DNA of 64,000 nt. Source: Verrucomicrobiota bacterium. GTDB taxonomy: Bacteria; Verrucomicrobiota; Kiritimatiellia; CAJWTS01. Below, in pieces: positions 23,311 to 32,234 of the stretch. Under the pieces are notes generated by a model. The model was not told the DNA's origin. It saw only the letters and a list, made by a program, of their open reading frames with translations, and did not search any database. Made by a program: the position numbers and the translations under genes. Where the stretch lies: positions 62,001 through 126,000 of the forward strand of contig JAQBYD010000004.1 in the NCBI GenBank assembly GCA_027623315.1, written 5' to 3'. Within the stretch, counting starts at the first letter, position 1. Each line of letters starts with the position of its first letter.

Positions 23311-25152
23311 CTACGATATCTGGGCCGCGAGCTGTCGGTGATACTCGGCGACAATGTCGCTGTGACTCAGAACGCCCTTCAAGTGCCTGTCTTCGATGTT
23401 GTCCACGACGGCAAGTTCATCGAGCTGGCTCTCCTGCATGCGCCGTACCGCGGCCATCAGAGATTCCTCTTCGGTGACGACGACCGGTGGTGAAGCCATG
23501 TCTTCGGCGATAATCACGCTTGCGAGACCGCCCTGCTGCTTGATCATCGAGCGTAGCTCGCGTCCCCGAATCAGCCCGACGACCCGATTCTCGTCGTCGA
23601 CGACCGGAAGGCAGGACTGCTCCGAGTCCGCGAAGTGGAGCAACAGGTCCTGCAGCAGCGCGTGAGTGGGCACGCTGATCATCTCCTTGCGCTTCGCCTC
23701 GGACTCGGCTTCGCGCACGCTGATGTTCTTCAGTACCGCTTCCATCATGTCGCCACGGTGGACCGGTGCGTCGAAGCGGCTTTTGATCTGTTTTTCGTAG
23801 AGCGACGAACGTTGCAGAAGTAGATATGCGATCATGCAGACCCACATGGATGGAACCAGCAGGTGGTAGTTGCCGGTCATCTCGCTGACCATGATCACGG
23901 TTGAAATCGGGGTATTTGCCGCCGCGGCGAAGAATCCGGCCATCCCGACGATCACGAACGCACCCGGCTGTATGTTCATGCCGGGGAAGACCTGCTCCAT
24001 GATCAGTCCGATCATGCCCCCAAGCGCTCCGCCGATCACCATGGCCGGACCGAATACACCGCCGCTGCCTCCCGAACCGATGGAGAACGATGTCGTAGCG
24101 ATCTTCGCAATGAACACCAAAAAGAGCATCTTCACGCCGATGTGAAAGCTGACGCCGAACTGCTGCTCGAGGCCGTGCTGCAGGTCGCTGCCGACAACGA
24201 GCGCCTTCTGAACGGTTCCGTAGCCCGTGCCGAGGGCCTGCGGTATGAAAAACCCGATCATGCCTACGATCAATCCGCCGAGGGCCGGGGCGAGGTAACG
24301 CGGAATGGGAAGTCTACGGAAGATTCTGCGGACCCCATAAAAGCTGGCGATATAGAGCCATGCGCCCGCGGCGACGGCGAGCGCCAGAACGAGATAGGGG
24401 ATCAGTTGGATGGGGTGATTAAACGAGAAGTCAGGCGTGACGAAGAGTGGCTCCCACCCGAAACGGGTAGCGAACACGGCGTACGCGAGGATCGACGCAA
24501 TGATCGACGGGATGATCACTTCGTACTCGAGATCCAGTTCCCTGTAGAGCACTTCGGCCGCAAAAAGGGCTCCCGCCATCGGAGCATGAAAGATCGCCCC
24601 GATTCCCGAGGCCATCCCGGCGACCATCAGGATGCGCCTTTCGCGGGCTCCGAGTCCGAGCCGGGCGGCAACCATGGAACCGACACCGGCGCCGATCTGC
24701 GCGATAGGCCCTTCACGTCCACCGGATCCTCCGCTGCCGATGGTGAGCGCGGATGCGACGGCCTTGATGAAAGGGACGCGGGCGCGGACGCGTCCTTCAT
24801 TGTGGTGGTAGGCTTCGATCGCCGCATCGGTGCCGTGTCCTTCGGCCTCCGGCGCAAAGAAGTAAACCAGCATGCCACCGACGAATCCTCCGAACATTGG
24901 TAGTACGAGGAGTACCCAGCGGCGCGACGGTGCATCGTTGAATACCGTGTGATATAGCGGCGGTTCTCCGCCCGGCCCCGGCGGCGAGTAACCTGCCAGT
25001 CCGACCAGCATTCCGTGCCTGGCGGCATCCAGGAGCGTATAAAACAGGATAGCTCCGAGACCCGACAGCAACCCGATCAGAGCGCTCAGCAGCACAAGGT
25101 GGAGCAGGGCATAGTTCCCGGCGGATGGTTTCAGGTACGATGGCAATTTCAT
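23311..25152 (-). CDS. ClC-type chloride/proton transporter with two CBS domains
   Basis: 613 residues: a membrane part of about 440 residues and a cytoplasmic CBS pair. The pore motifs are GSGGSGGREGPIAQIGAG, where the Glu of GREGP is the gating glutamate of exchangers, and GSGGSGGVFGPAMVIGGA; the first selectivity motif is the diverged EGHGTDAAIEA. CBS domains lie at about 485-540 and 550-605 (VGLIRGRELRSMI, LKGVLSHSDIVAEY). Likely exchanges Cl- for H+ and may respond to adenine nucleotides through CBS. Functions unrelated to the downstream amidase. Confidence 0.93.
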   Translation of the reverse strand: MKLPSYLKPSAGNYALLHLVLLSALIGLLSGLGAILFYTLLDAARHGMLVGLAGYSPPGPGGEPPLYHTVFNDAPSRRWVLLVLPMFGGFVGGMLVYFFAPEAEGHGTDAAIEAYHHNEGRVRARVPFIKAVASALTIGSGGSGGREGPIAQIGAGVGSMVAARLGLGARERRILMVAGMASGIGAIFHAPMAGALFAAEVLYRELDLEYEVIIPSIIASILAYAVFATRFGWEPLFVTPDFSFNHPIQLIPYLVLALAVAAGAWLYIASFYGVRRIFRRLPIPRYLAPALGGLIVGMIGFFIPQALGTGYGTVQKALVVGSDLQHGLEQQFGVSFHIGVKMLFLVFIAKIATTSFSIGSGGSGGVFGPAMVIGGALGGMIGLIMEQVFPGMNIQPGAFVIVGMAGFFAAAANTPISTVIMVSEMTGNYHLLVPSMWVCMIAYLLLQRSSLYEKQIKSRFDAPVHRGDMMEAVLKNISVREAESEAKRKEMISVPTHALLQDLLLHFADSEQSCLPVVDDENRVVGLIRGRELRSMIKQQGGLASVIIAEDMASPPVVVTEEESLMAAVRRMQESQLDELAVVDNIEDRHLKGVLSHSDIVAEYHRQLAAQIS

Positions 25153-25529
25153 GTGAGACGGATGAGAGGACCCGGGCGAGAGAAGCCGCCCTTTCTATAC
25201 GGCGCGAGGGTACCCCGCAAGCTGAAAAGGGCACAATGCTGCCGGGCCGCGGGAAGTAATACACCATACCTTGTATTCGTTATCTCTTGCAGATTCTCGT
25301 TCGTGCGAGGGCATGTTAGGGGTGCCACGTTCCTGGCATTTGCGAAGTTTTCCGTATCCAAAATGATCCCGTGGGCTTACGATGGGCATAACGTCGCGGC
25401 GATATGCGGTCGGTGAATTTGCGTGGGGTCAGAAAATGAATAGCCAGTTTGCGCGCGACATTGCGGGGTCGCTGTACCGTTCGTTGGTGTCGAGACGCAC
25501 ACGGGTCTGCTCGTCAGGAACTCCGAAGC
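25153..25529. other. Divergent intergenic region, no gene seen
   Basis: About 377 bases between the divergently transcribed ClC gene and histidine kinase. The kinase frame is open back to 25449 but the upstream part has no start with a ribosome site and is unlike the family. No clear hairpin, repeat or -35/-10 pair stands out. Confidence 0.4.
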
Positions 25530-27452
25530 ATGACCGTTCCCGACGTCATATCCCTGATCGTGGTCGGCCTGCTCTTGAGCGCGTTGGCGTGGCGATCGTT
25601 CTGTGCGGAGCGAGGAGGAAGCGCGCTCCAGGACCCCATCCTCGCCGGTATCGCTATTGCCGGCGTCACGCTGTGCCTATGGTACGGCCTGCGCAGCCAC
25701 GACGATCGGCAACGGCTGAATGAGACCAACCGCGTTGCGCATACCCTGGGAGTCGTGGCCAGAAATGATCTGTATTCCCGGATGCATGGCTTGGAGCGAA
25801 TGGCCGCGCGATGGGAGCACCGCGCGGGTACCCCCGAAGACGAGTGGCGCAACGATGCCGCCCGACACTTTGAGGACCAGCCGGGTTACCAGGCTCTCGG
25901 CTGGGTTGATTCTACGTACCACCTGCGATGGATTGAGCCAATCGTCGGGAACGAACAGGCGCTTAGTCTCGATCTGGCGTTTGAGGCGAGGCGGCGGCAG
26001 GCGTTAGAGACCGCACGCGATCAAAAGCGAGTCGTGGTGACCCCGGTCGTCGACTTGGTCCAGGGAGGCAAAGGGTTGGCGATCTATGTACCCGTTTTCG
26101 TGGATGGGGAGTTCGATGGTTTCGTTGAGGGTGTTCTTCGGATTGGGGTGTGGCTCGGCGCGGTGCTGGAAAAGGCCTATCCGGGATACGGCACGGAAAT
26201 TGCCCATGATGACGTGCTGCTCTACACGGCGCTGCCGGGCGAAAGAGACGACCCCACGGAAGTCGCGACGAGCGAGATTGGAATTTTTGGTCAACTTTGG
26301 ACGATCGGGGCGTGGCCGGGAGCGCGAGTGAGGGCCGAAAGCGGTACGACCCTCCCCGAACTCGTGCTGGTACTCGGCCTGGTGCTGGCCCTTGTCACCG
26401 GGTGGACGGTATATGCGCAGCAGACCGCACGGGGACGCGCGGTGCAGTTACGTGCGATTGGGGATGCGTCACCAGACCTCATCCTGGTGCTCGATGAGGA
26501 CGGACGATATCGGGAGATTCTGACGACGCGCGACGAACTGCTGGTGCAGCCGGCCAAGGACCTGATCGGAAAGCGGCTGCATGATGTCTTTCCGAAAGAA
26601 GTGGCGGACTTCTTCCTGAACGCGGTGCGCACGGCGATCGATGCCGGTGACCCCACCCAGTTCGAGTATGAGCTGGATGTGTCGGCGGGCAAGAGGGTCT
26701 TTGAGGCCCGCCTCTCCGCCGTGAAGGGCCTCATCGGCGGGAAAGAGGCGGCCGTCTTGATCAGCCGGGATATTACGACACGCCGAGGTCTCGAAGAGAA
26801 GATTCTCGACGCTGAGGTCCAGGAGCGCGAACGCATCGCGCGGGATCTTCATGATGGCCTGGGCCAGGAACTGACCGCGATCGAGCTTATGGCGGAGGGG
26901 CTTGAGCAGAGATTGGCGGACAAGGCGTCGGACGAGGCCGTCCATGCCGCGTCGATATCGGCAGCGGCGAGCAATGCCCTGGCGCGAACGCGAGCGATTG
27001 TACGAGGCGTGCTTCCCTATGGCGTTGAATCAGATGGCTTGTTAGGCGGACTTTTAGGCCTTGCGTCGAGCATGGAGAATTTGTATGGCGTTAAGTGCCG
27101 AATCGAAAACGACGGCGAGATGAACCATATCGGAGCAGAAATTCAAACGCAGATCTACCGTGTTGTCCAGGAAGCCGCCACGAACGCTGTTCGACATGGC
27201 AAGGCCCATGAGGTGGCGATTGATTTGTACCGGCGCAACGGTGATCTGGTCGTGTCGGTCAAAGATGACGGATGCGGCTTCAGCGATGGTTCCCACGTTC
27301 ACAAAACGTCCGGCACCGGGTTGCGCATCATGAGTCACCGTGTGCAATCGCTTGGCGGATCACTCGACATTAGCCACCCCGAAGATGGGGGCACGTTGTT
27401 AACGTGCACCATACCTGTCGGAGTGGATGAATCATCACAGGAGACGGGATAG
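25530..27452 (+). CDS. Membrane sensor histidine kinase, NarL/DegS (HisKA_3) type with PAS domain
   Basis: 640 residues from ATG 25530. Three N-terminal/central membrane segments (ISLIVVGLLLSALAW, AGIAIAGVTLCLWYGL, LVLVLGLVLALVTGWTVYA) enclose a CHASE-like periplasmic sensor region of about 230 residues. A PAS domain follows (LRAIGDASPDLILVLDEDGR), then the HisKA_3 dimerisation domain with phospho-accepting His441 (IARDLHDGLGQEL) and an HATPase with VVQEAATNAVRHGKA (N box), VKDDGCGFS (G1) and TGLRIMSHR (G2). The response regulator follows after four bases, so the two form a two-component system. Confidence 0.93.
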   Translation: MTVPDVISLIVVGLLLSALAWRSFCAERGGSALQDPILAGIAIAGVTLCLWYGLRSHDDRQRLNETNRVAHTLGVVARNDLYSRMHGLERMAARWEHRAGTPEDEWRNDAARHFEDQPGYQALGWVDSTYHLRWIEPIVGNEQALSLDLAFEARRRQALETARDQKRVVVTPVVDLVQGGKGLAIYVPVFVDGEFDGFVEGVLRIGVWLGAVLEKAYPGYGTEIAHDDVLLYTALPGERDDPTEVATSEIGIFGQLWTIGAWPGARVRAESGTTLPELVLVLGLVLALVTGWTVYAQQTARGRAVQLRAIGDASPDLILVLDEDGRYREILTTRDELLVQPAKDLIGKRLHDVFPKEVADFFLNAVRTAIDAGDPTQFEYELDVSAGKRVFEARLSAVKGLIGGKEAAVLISRDITTRRGLEEKILDAEVQERERIARDLHDGLGQELTAIELMAEGLEQRLADKASDEAVHAASISAAASNALARTRAIVRGVLPYGVESDGLLGGLLGLASSMENLYGVKCRIENDGEMNHIGAEIQTQIYRVVQEAATNAVRHGKAHEVAIDLYRRNGDLVVSVKDDGCGFSDGSHVHKTSGTGLRIMSHRVQSLGGSLDISHPEDGGTLLTCTIPVGVDESSQETG

Positions 27453-27456
27453 GATC

Positions 27457-28134
27457 ATGAACGCGACAGCGAAATCGAGCAGCACGGTCAATGTTTTCTT
27501 GGTCGATGACCATGCGATCGTGCGGGATGGCCTCAGGCTGCTCGTCGAGTCGCAGGATGACATGAAGGTGTGTGGCGAGGCCGAATGTCCGGAGGAGGCG
27601 CTGCGTCGGATCGGCCGCGCGGACGCGAACCTGCTGGTGGCCGATCTGAAGTACAACAACGGTAGCGGGATGGAATTCATCAGGGAGCTCAAAGCACGCT
27701 ACCCGGAGGTCCGTGTCCTGGTGCTGTCGATGCACGAAGAGAGTGCTTACGCCGAGCGAACGCTTCGCGCCGGTGCGAGTGGCTACGTGATGAAGAGCGG
27801 ACTACGCGGAACTCTCCTGGAAGCCATTCGGGAGATCATGGACGGGCGGATTTACCTGAGCGAGCGCATGAAAGACATGATTGTACGTCGTTCCGCGTCG
27901 GGCGTAGTAGACCCGCCAGGGTCTGGAGTCGATGATCTGAGTAACCGTGAACTCGAAGTTTTCGATTTGCTTGGATCCGGTGCGAGCAGCCGTGAAGTTG
28001 CCGACCAACTCGAAGTTAGCGTGCGTACGGTGCATACGCATCGCGAACGCATCAAGCAGAAGCTGGGACTTGCCAATAGCGCCGAGTTGATGCAGCGCGC
28101 CGTAGCGTGGGTCCTTAAATCCGACGTGCAGTAG
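27457..28134 (+). CDS. LuxR/NarL-family response regulator
   Basis: 225 residues from ATG 27457 (AGGAG upstream). The receiver domain has VFLVDDHAIVRDGLRL with the acidic pair, the phosphorylated Asp63 in LLVADLKYNN, and the Lys of YVMKSGLRG. The C-terminal LuxR helix-turn-helix reads LSNREREVF-like LSNRELEVFDLLGSG, then SSREVADQLEVSVRTVHTHR. Partner of the preceding kinase; the regulated genes cannot be deduced. Confidence 0.95.
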   Translation: MNATAKSSSTVNVFLVDDHAIVRDGLRLLVESQDDMKVCGEAECPEEALRRIGRADANLLVADLKYNNGSGMEFIRELKARYPEVRVLVLSMHEESAYAERTLRAGASGYVMKSGLRGTLLEAIREIMDGRIYLSERMKDMIVRRSASGVVDPPGSGVDDLSNRELEVFDLLGSGASSREVADQLEVSVRTVHTHRERIKQKLGLANSAELMQRAVAWVLKSDVQ

Positions 28135-28355
28135 CCGGCGGCGCTCGTCATTCCGTGCACTACGCTCGCTTTTGCTAATGAATCCGCTCGTTCGGATCGC
28201 TTTGTAGTAATTCTCACTACCTTCATTTCGGAAGAACTTTCTATCGACAACTCTTAACACGCTGATAACAACTAACACTCAGTGGTGGTTGAATACATGC
28301 GTCTATCCGGCAGCCAACGTGTGCAATGTTTCGTGGGTGGAAGCGAGGCTCGCTA

Positions 28356-29957
28356 ATGCTCTCTCGACCGGCCCATACCCCTGGTCTGACGCACCCCTCC
28401 GGCGTTATCCTGGTGGAGGACAACCCCTCCGACGTAGCCATTATCCGTCGCTACTTCGAGGACGCTCATCCCGACACGGTGGTTGAGACGGCCGGCTCCA
28501 TCGCGGAAGCCCGTGCGTTGCTGGTTCGGTTTGTGCCGGAGATCATGATCTGCGACTACCGACTTCCGGACGGGGAGTGTACGGAGTTGCTTGCCAGTCT
28601 CCAGACGGACCAAAAATTCGCGACGATCGTGATGACGGCCCATGGCGACGAGCGTATTGCCGTCGAGGCCATTAAGTCGGGCGCGCTCGATTACGTCGTG
28701 AAAAGCGCCGAGTCCTTCGCGGCGCTGCCGAGGATCTGTGAACGCGTCATCCGGGAGTGGCATCACATCCAGGAATCTCGCGGCTTGGGGGTCCAGCTGC
28801 AGGAGTCTCAACGGCGCAACACCATGGGGCAGTTGGCCGGAGCGATTGCGCATGACTTTAACAACATCCTGACGCCGATCCTGCTTAGCAGCCATATGCT
28901 GGTCAGCGATCTCGAGGACTCGGGAGAAGCGTGTGAACGGGCCAGGCGTATCCAGGAGGCGGCACAGCGCGCCAAGGAACTCGTAGAACGTCTTCTGGCG
29001 TTTGGCCGGCACGCGATTCCTGAGGTCAAGTCGGTGCGATTACACGATCTGGTGGTGGAGACACTTAAGCTTGTGCGGGTGACGCTGCCGGCCACTTTCG
29101 AGATACACGAAAAGCTCGACGCGCCGGAGGCGTTTGTCTTTGGCGACGAGACCCAGCTGCACCAGGTGTTGATGAACCTGTGCACCAACGCCTACCAGGC
29201 CATGGGAGAGAGCGGGGGACGCCTCGAGGTCGGAATGCAGGAGATGGTGCTAGACGGCGGCTTGGACGGAGCCCGGTTGGAACTTGCCGGGGGGTCCTAT
29301 CTGCGCATCCGTGTGAGCGATGACGGGCCGGGAATGAGTCCGGAGACGCTGGAGCGCATCTTCGAGGCCTTTTACACAACGAAGCCGTTGGGACAAGGCA
29401 CTGGCCTTGGGCTTTCGGTCGTGAAAGCCATCATCACCGAGCACAGCGGTGCGATCACGGTCCGCAGCACTCCGGGTGAAGGGGCCACCTTCGAGGTCTA
29501 CCTACCGGTCACCCTGGAGCGGGAAGCAGCACCCCCGGCGGAAAATGCAATCGAAAGGGGAGTTGAGTGCCTTTTGCTTATCGACGACGAGCCTGATGTC
29601 GGATCGGTCACGAGCGAACTGCTGCAGAGCTACGGCTATGAGGTGGCGGTGTTCGACTCGGCCGGCGATGGGCTCGATGCGTGGCTGCGGAGCCCCGACG
29701 CGTTTGACCTGGTGATAACCGACCAGGTCATGCCGGGCACCTCGGGCGACGAGTTGGCCGCGTTGATCAAGAGTGTGCGGCCCGATGTCCCCGTCCTCGT
29801 CACGACCGGCTACAGCGACAAAGTCAATCAGGACAACTTCCAGGACCACGGGTTTGATTTTATCCTGATGAAGCCCGTAAATCCGAGGGAACTCGCTTCG
29901 ACGGTTCGCCACTTGTTGGACTCCCGCCCTGCGCCCACGATTGCCCCGAGGGCGTAG
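28356..29957 (+). CDS. Cytoplasmic hybrid histidine kinase (REC-HisKA-HATPase-REC)
   Basis: 533 residues from ATG 28356, preceded by GAGG; an ATG 30 bases upstream lacks a ribosome site. Order: receiver with Asp67 (MICDYRLPDGE), kinase dimerisation domain with His166 (AGAIAHDFNNILTP, the subtype common in hybrid kinases), HATPase with NLCTNAYQAM and SDDGPGMSP...GTGLGLSVVKAI, and a second receiver with Asp456 (LVITDQVMPGTSG). No membrane segments or PAS domains, so input is probably phosphotransfer to the first receiver, perhaps from the kinase next door (inference). Confidence 0.94.
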   Translation: MLSRPAHTPGLTHPSGVILVEDNPSDVAIIRRYFEDAHPDTVVETAGSIAEARALLVRFVPEIMICDYRLPDGECTELLASLQTDQKFATIVMTAHGDERIAVEAIKSGALDYVVKSAESFAALPRICERVIREWHHIQESRGLGVQLQESQRRNTMGQLAGAIAHDFNNILTPILLSSHMLVSDLEDSGEACERARRIQEAAQRAKELVERLLAFGRHAIPEVKSVRLHDLVVETLKLVRVTLPATFEIHEKLDAPEAFVFGDETQLHQVLMNLCTNAYQAMGESGGRLEVGMQEMVLDGGLDGARLELAGGSYLRIRVSDDGPGMSPETLERIFEAFYTTKPLGQGTGLGLSVVKAIITEHSGAITVRSTPGEGATFEVYLPVTLEREAAPPAENAIERGVECLLLIDDEPDVGSVTSELLQSYGYEVAVFDSAGDGLDAWLRSPDAFDLVITDQVMPGTSGDELAALIKSVRPDVPVLVTTGYSDKVNQDNFQDHGFDFILMKPVNPRELASTVRHLLDSRPAPTIAPRA

Positions 29958-29987
29958 CGGTCGCCCCGCGAGCCGGGGTAGTGTATC

Positions 29988-30297
29988 GAAAGTTCTGCAT
30001 TTTCAGATTCAGCAGTGGAAGAGTCTGATCTGCGGAGCTTTCGAGTACGTCGTAGAAGAGAGGAAGAGCGGAGTAGAAAGCTCCGCAGGGCCCCCCGAAG
30101 TCTGCATTTCGGTGCCCGACGAAGGAGGGTCGGGACTTCGGATCGTCAGATTTGGTCGAAAAGCGCCGATCCCAGGGGTGAGTAGTACTCGTGTACAAGA
30201 ACTCCTGGGATCGGTGCTTTGCGGCCTGATATGGCGGTTCGAATCTCCCGAGAAATGCAGACTTCAGATTCGCACGCCTCCTTTTTACAGAACTTTC
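29988..30297. ncRNA. Candidate structured RNA or structured element upstream of the atp operon
   Basis: A 310-base non-coding stretch closed by the perfect inverted repeat GAAAGTTCTG (29988-29997)/CAGAACTTTC (30288-30297). Inside are a 13-bp perfect stem (CTGCGGAGCTTTC 30030-30042 with 30076-30088), a nested stem (CCGAAGT 30095-30101 with ACTTCGG 30135-30141, enclosing CCCGAC/GTCGGG), and a 14-pair stem (GCGCCGATCCCAGG 30163-30176 with 30204-30217, one G-U) capped by GTAC-TCGT-GTAC. A further perfect 14-bp helix pairs 30097-30110 with 30252-30265 and would exclude the local stem. No known RNA family is recognised. The strand is undetermined. Confidence 0.6.
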
Positions 30298-30425
30298 AGC
30301 ACGCTACCCGAGCCGGTCGCGACGGGAGCACTCTCAACCGGTCCCATCCTTAACTACCATCCGGGCCAGGCCCTGACGCGTGCGGCAGAGCTGTCCGTTT
30401 TCGGCGTGAACCGGCCTGTTGGGGC

Positions 30426-30454
30426 TTGACAGCGCACCGTCGCCGGAATATCGA
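30426..30454 (+). promoter_or_regulatory. Predicted sigma-70 promoter of the ATP synthase operon
   Basis: TTGACA (30426-30431) and TATCGA (30449-30454) are 17 bases apart. The first gene of the operon starts 20 bases after the -10 element, giving a very short leader without a clear ribosome site. The stretch between the structured region and this promoter (30298-30425) shows nothing else. Confidence 0.6.
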
Positions 30455-30473
30455 TATCTGCCTCGGCTGCTTT

Positions 30474-30701
30474 ATGGACGAAGAGCGAAATCCCGTAGGA
30501 AAGCGACCGCTGGTCGTGGTGGCCAACTCGGGGCTGAGCATGGCGTCGGGGGTTATTCTTTTTGGTGCCGTTGGGTATGCCATTGATCGCCGGCGTGGCG
30601 GTGGTGTCGTGTACACGGTTGGGGGAATTCTGCTGGGCCTGCTGCTCGGAATGTATGAACTCTGGAAACTTGTGCGGAGACTGAATCATCGTAGCGAATA
30701 G
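30474..30701 (+). CDS. atpZ: AtpZ/AtpI-like small membrane protein of ATP synthase operon
   Basis: 75 residues with two membrane helices (SGLSMASGVILFGAVGYAI and VVYTVGGILLGLLLGMYELW) separated by DRRRGGG, the pattern of AtpZ/AtpI-type proteins that precede F0 genes and are linked to Mg2+ entry or c-ring assembly in other bacteria. ATG 30474 is chosen over an upstream frame start because the helix pair then fits the family length. First gene of the operon. Confidence 0.8.
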   Translation: MDEERNPVGKRPLVVVANSGLSMASGVILFGAVGYAIDRRRGGGVVYTVGGILLGLLLGMYELWKLVRRLNHRSE

Positions 30702-30717
30702 ACACCTTCGTTCGTTT

Positions 30718-31062
30718 GTGATTGCGACCATGTGCATGATCTCGCTGTCGGGGCTTATTGCGTGGCGCCTCCCCGGCGCCGTCCCGCTGGCTGATGTCGG
30801 GTTGGGCTGGACGCTTGCCCTGCTGAACGGAATCGCCGCCGCGTGGATCTACAAGCGTGCCTTCTCGCGCACGGGGAACGCCTTTCTCTTCTGGGCGTTG
30901 GGGATCAACGGCGTCCGCACGCTCTGCGCGTTAACCGTCGTGGTTGCCTTGTTTGCGCTCGTGGTCACGAACCAGGCAGCTTTTATAGTCGCCGTCTTGA
31001 GTGGTACCGCGTGCTACCTCGTTTCGGAGATTCGCTTCCTTCACCTGGCACTCGCGAACTGA
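30718..31062 (+). CDS. atpI: ATP synthase protein I-like membrane protein
   Basis: 114 residues from GTG 30718 (ATGs at 30730 and 30736 are alternatives). Four hydrophobic segments: MCMISLSGLIAW, LGWTLALLNGIAAAWIY, LCALTVVVALFALVV and AAFIVAVLSGTACYLV. Position between atpZ and atpB and topology fit the poorly conserved AtpI/subunit I class; the sequence alone would not give the name. Confidence 0.65.
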   Translation: MIATMCMISLSGLIAWRLPGAVPLADVGLGWTLALLNGIAAAWIYKRAFSRTGNAFLFWALGINGVRTLCALTVVVALFALVVTNQAAFIVAVLSGTACYLVSEIRFLHLALAN

Positions 31063-31065
31063 GCC

Positions 31066-31884
31066 ATGTCGAGTAGTCCATCCCATACAAGCGATGCCGC
31101 GCACGGAGCCGCTGAGGGCGACGACAAGATCCAGGCGTTTCAGGATTTCCTGGCGCACCACGTGATGGATTCTCATCATTGGGAACTTCCATTCCTGGAT
31201 ATTCACACGCCCGCGTTCATTACCGTGCACGGGATCATGTTGCTGATCGGGACCGCATTTCTGTGCCTGCTTTTTGGTGTCGTTTACAAAAGAAAGGACG
31301 ACGTCCCGCGTGGCATGACCAATCTCCTGGAGTCCTTCATCATCTTCGTACGCGACGAGATTTCGATCGCGAATCTAGGGGAGGAGGATGGGCGGAAGTT
31401 CACCCCGTTCTTCTGTAGCATGTTCTTCTTCGTGCTGATGCTCAACTTGATGGGGTTGATCCCCCTGTTCTCCACGGCGACGAGCAATCTCGCCGTGACG
31501 GCGGCGTTGTCGATGATTACGCTTGGAGCGATCATCAGTATGGGAATCGCGCGTCACGGCGCGCTTGGCTTCCTGAAATCGTTCGCGCCGCCGGGAGTAC
31601 CCCTCGCCGTCCTGGTGATTTTATACCCGATCGAAATTCTCGGAACATTTATCAAGGCCTTCGCGTTGACCATTCGTCTATTTGCCAACATGCTGGCCGG
31701 GCACATCGTCATCTTCTCCATCCTCGGGATGGTGCTGCTGTTCGGTGCGCTTGTGGCGCTGCCGGCGGCGCTGCTCGCCACGGCGATCTACTTTCTCGAG
31801 ATCTTCGTGGCGTTTCTGCAGGCGTATATTTTCGTTCTTCTGTCATCCATGTTCATCGGGGCCTCACTCCATCCGGAGCACTAG
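31066..31884 (+). CDS. atpB: ATP synthase F0 subunit a
   Basis: 272 residues, proton-channel subunit in the inner membrane. Typical features: long polar N-terminus, MFFFVLMLNLMGLIPLFSTA, and the essential Arg in the helix ALTIRLFANMLAGHIVIF, followed by the final helices IFVAFLQAYIFVLLSSMFIG. Begins four bases after the preceding stop. Transcribed with the rest of the operon; 116 bases separate it from atpE. Confidence 0.96.
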   Translation: MSSSPSHTSDAAHGAAEGDDKIQAFQDFLAHHVMDSHHWELPFLDIHTPAFITVHGIMLLIGTAFLCLLFGVVYKRKDDVPRGMTNLLESFIIFVRDEISIANLGEEDGRKFTPFFCSMFFFVLMLNLMGLIPLFSTATSNLAVTAALSMITLGAIISMGIARHGALGFLKSFAPPGVPLAVLVILYPIEILGTFIKAFALTIRLFANMLAGHIVIFSILGMVLLFGALVALPAALLATAIYFLEIFVAFLQAYIFVLLSSMFIGASLHPEH

Positions 31885-32000
31885 CGGACAGATGTCGGTG
31901 TTTGGCAGTAGACATTGGCTATATCGGTCGATAGGATTCCGCGTTCTGTAATGCGTGGATACGTGTTAACCAGAAAACATCGAAAGCAAGGAGTAAGCAA

Positions 32001-32225
32001 ATGGAACTACCTCTCGGAGGTCTTATCGCGTTGGCGGCCGCACTGGTCACGTGGGGAGCGGGTCTGGGTATCAGCAAGATCGGCGCTTCGGCCATGGACG
32101 GAATCGCGCGTCAGCCGGAGGCGGCGAATAACATTCGCGGTACGATGATTATCGCATGCGCCCTGATTGAAGGCGTCGCATTTTTCTGCGCCGTCATCGC
32201 GTTGATCGCTGTATTCGTGAAGTAA
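32001..32225 (+). CDS. atpE: ATP synthase F0 subunit c
   Basis: 74 residues, two helices joined by the polar loop ARQPE (36-40). The proton-carrying carboxylate is Glu57 in CALIEGVAFF. The residue after Glu is Gly, not Ser/Thr, and the first helix lacks the Gln of Na+-binding rings, so the ring is probably H+-coupled (inference from known ligand patterns). A strong AAGGAG ribosome site precedes the ATG, as expected for the subunit needed in about ten copies. Confidence 0.96.
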   Translation: MELPLGGLIALAAALVTWGAGLGISKIGASAMDGIARQPEAANNIRGTMIIACALIEGVAFFCAVIALIAVFVK

Positions 32226-32234
32226 CGAATCCGC

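Noticed and set aside
25449-25529. N-terminal extension of the histidine kinase
   Set aside because: Arg-rich, no ribosome site at its start, and it would place polar residues before the first membrane helix; ATG 25530 fits better.
30225-30250. GGTTCGAATC in the structured region, as in a tRNA or tmRNA T arm
   Set aside because: The flanking bases do not form the five-pair T stem (GGCGG against CTCCC) and no acceptor stem or CCA follows.
29941-30429. Open frame of 162 codons on the + strand over the structured region
   Set aside because: Composition follows the palindromes, no ribosome site, and it begins within the hybrid kinase gene.
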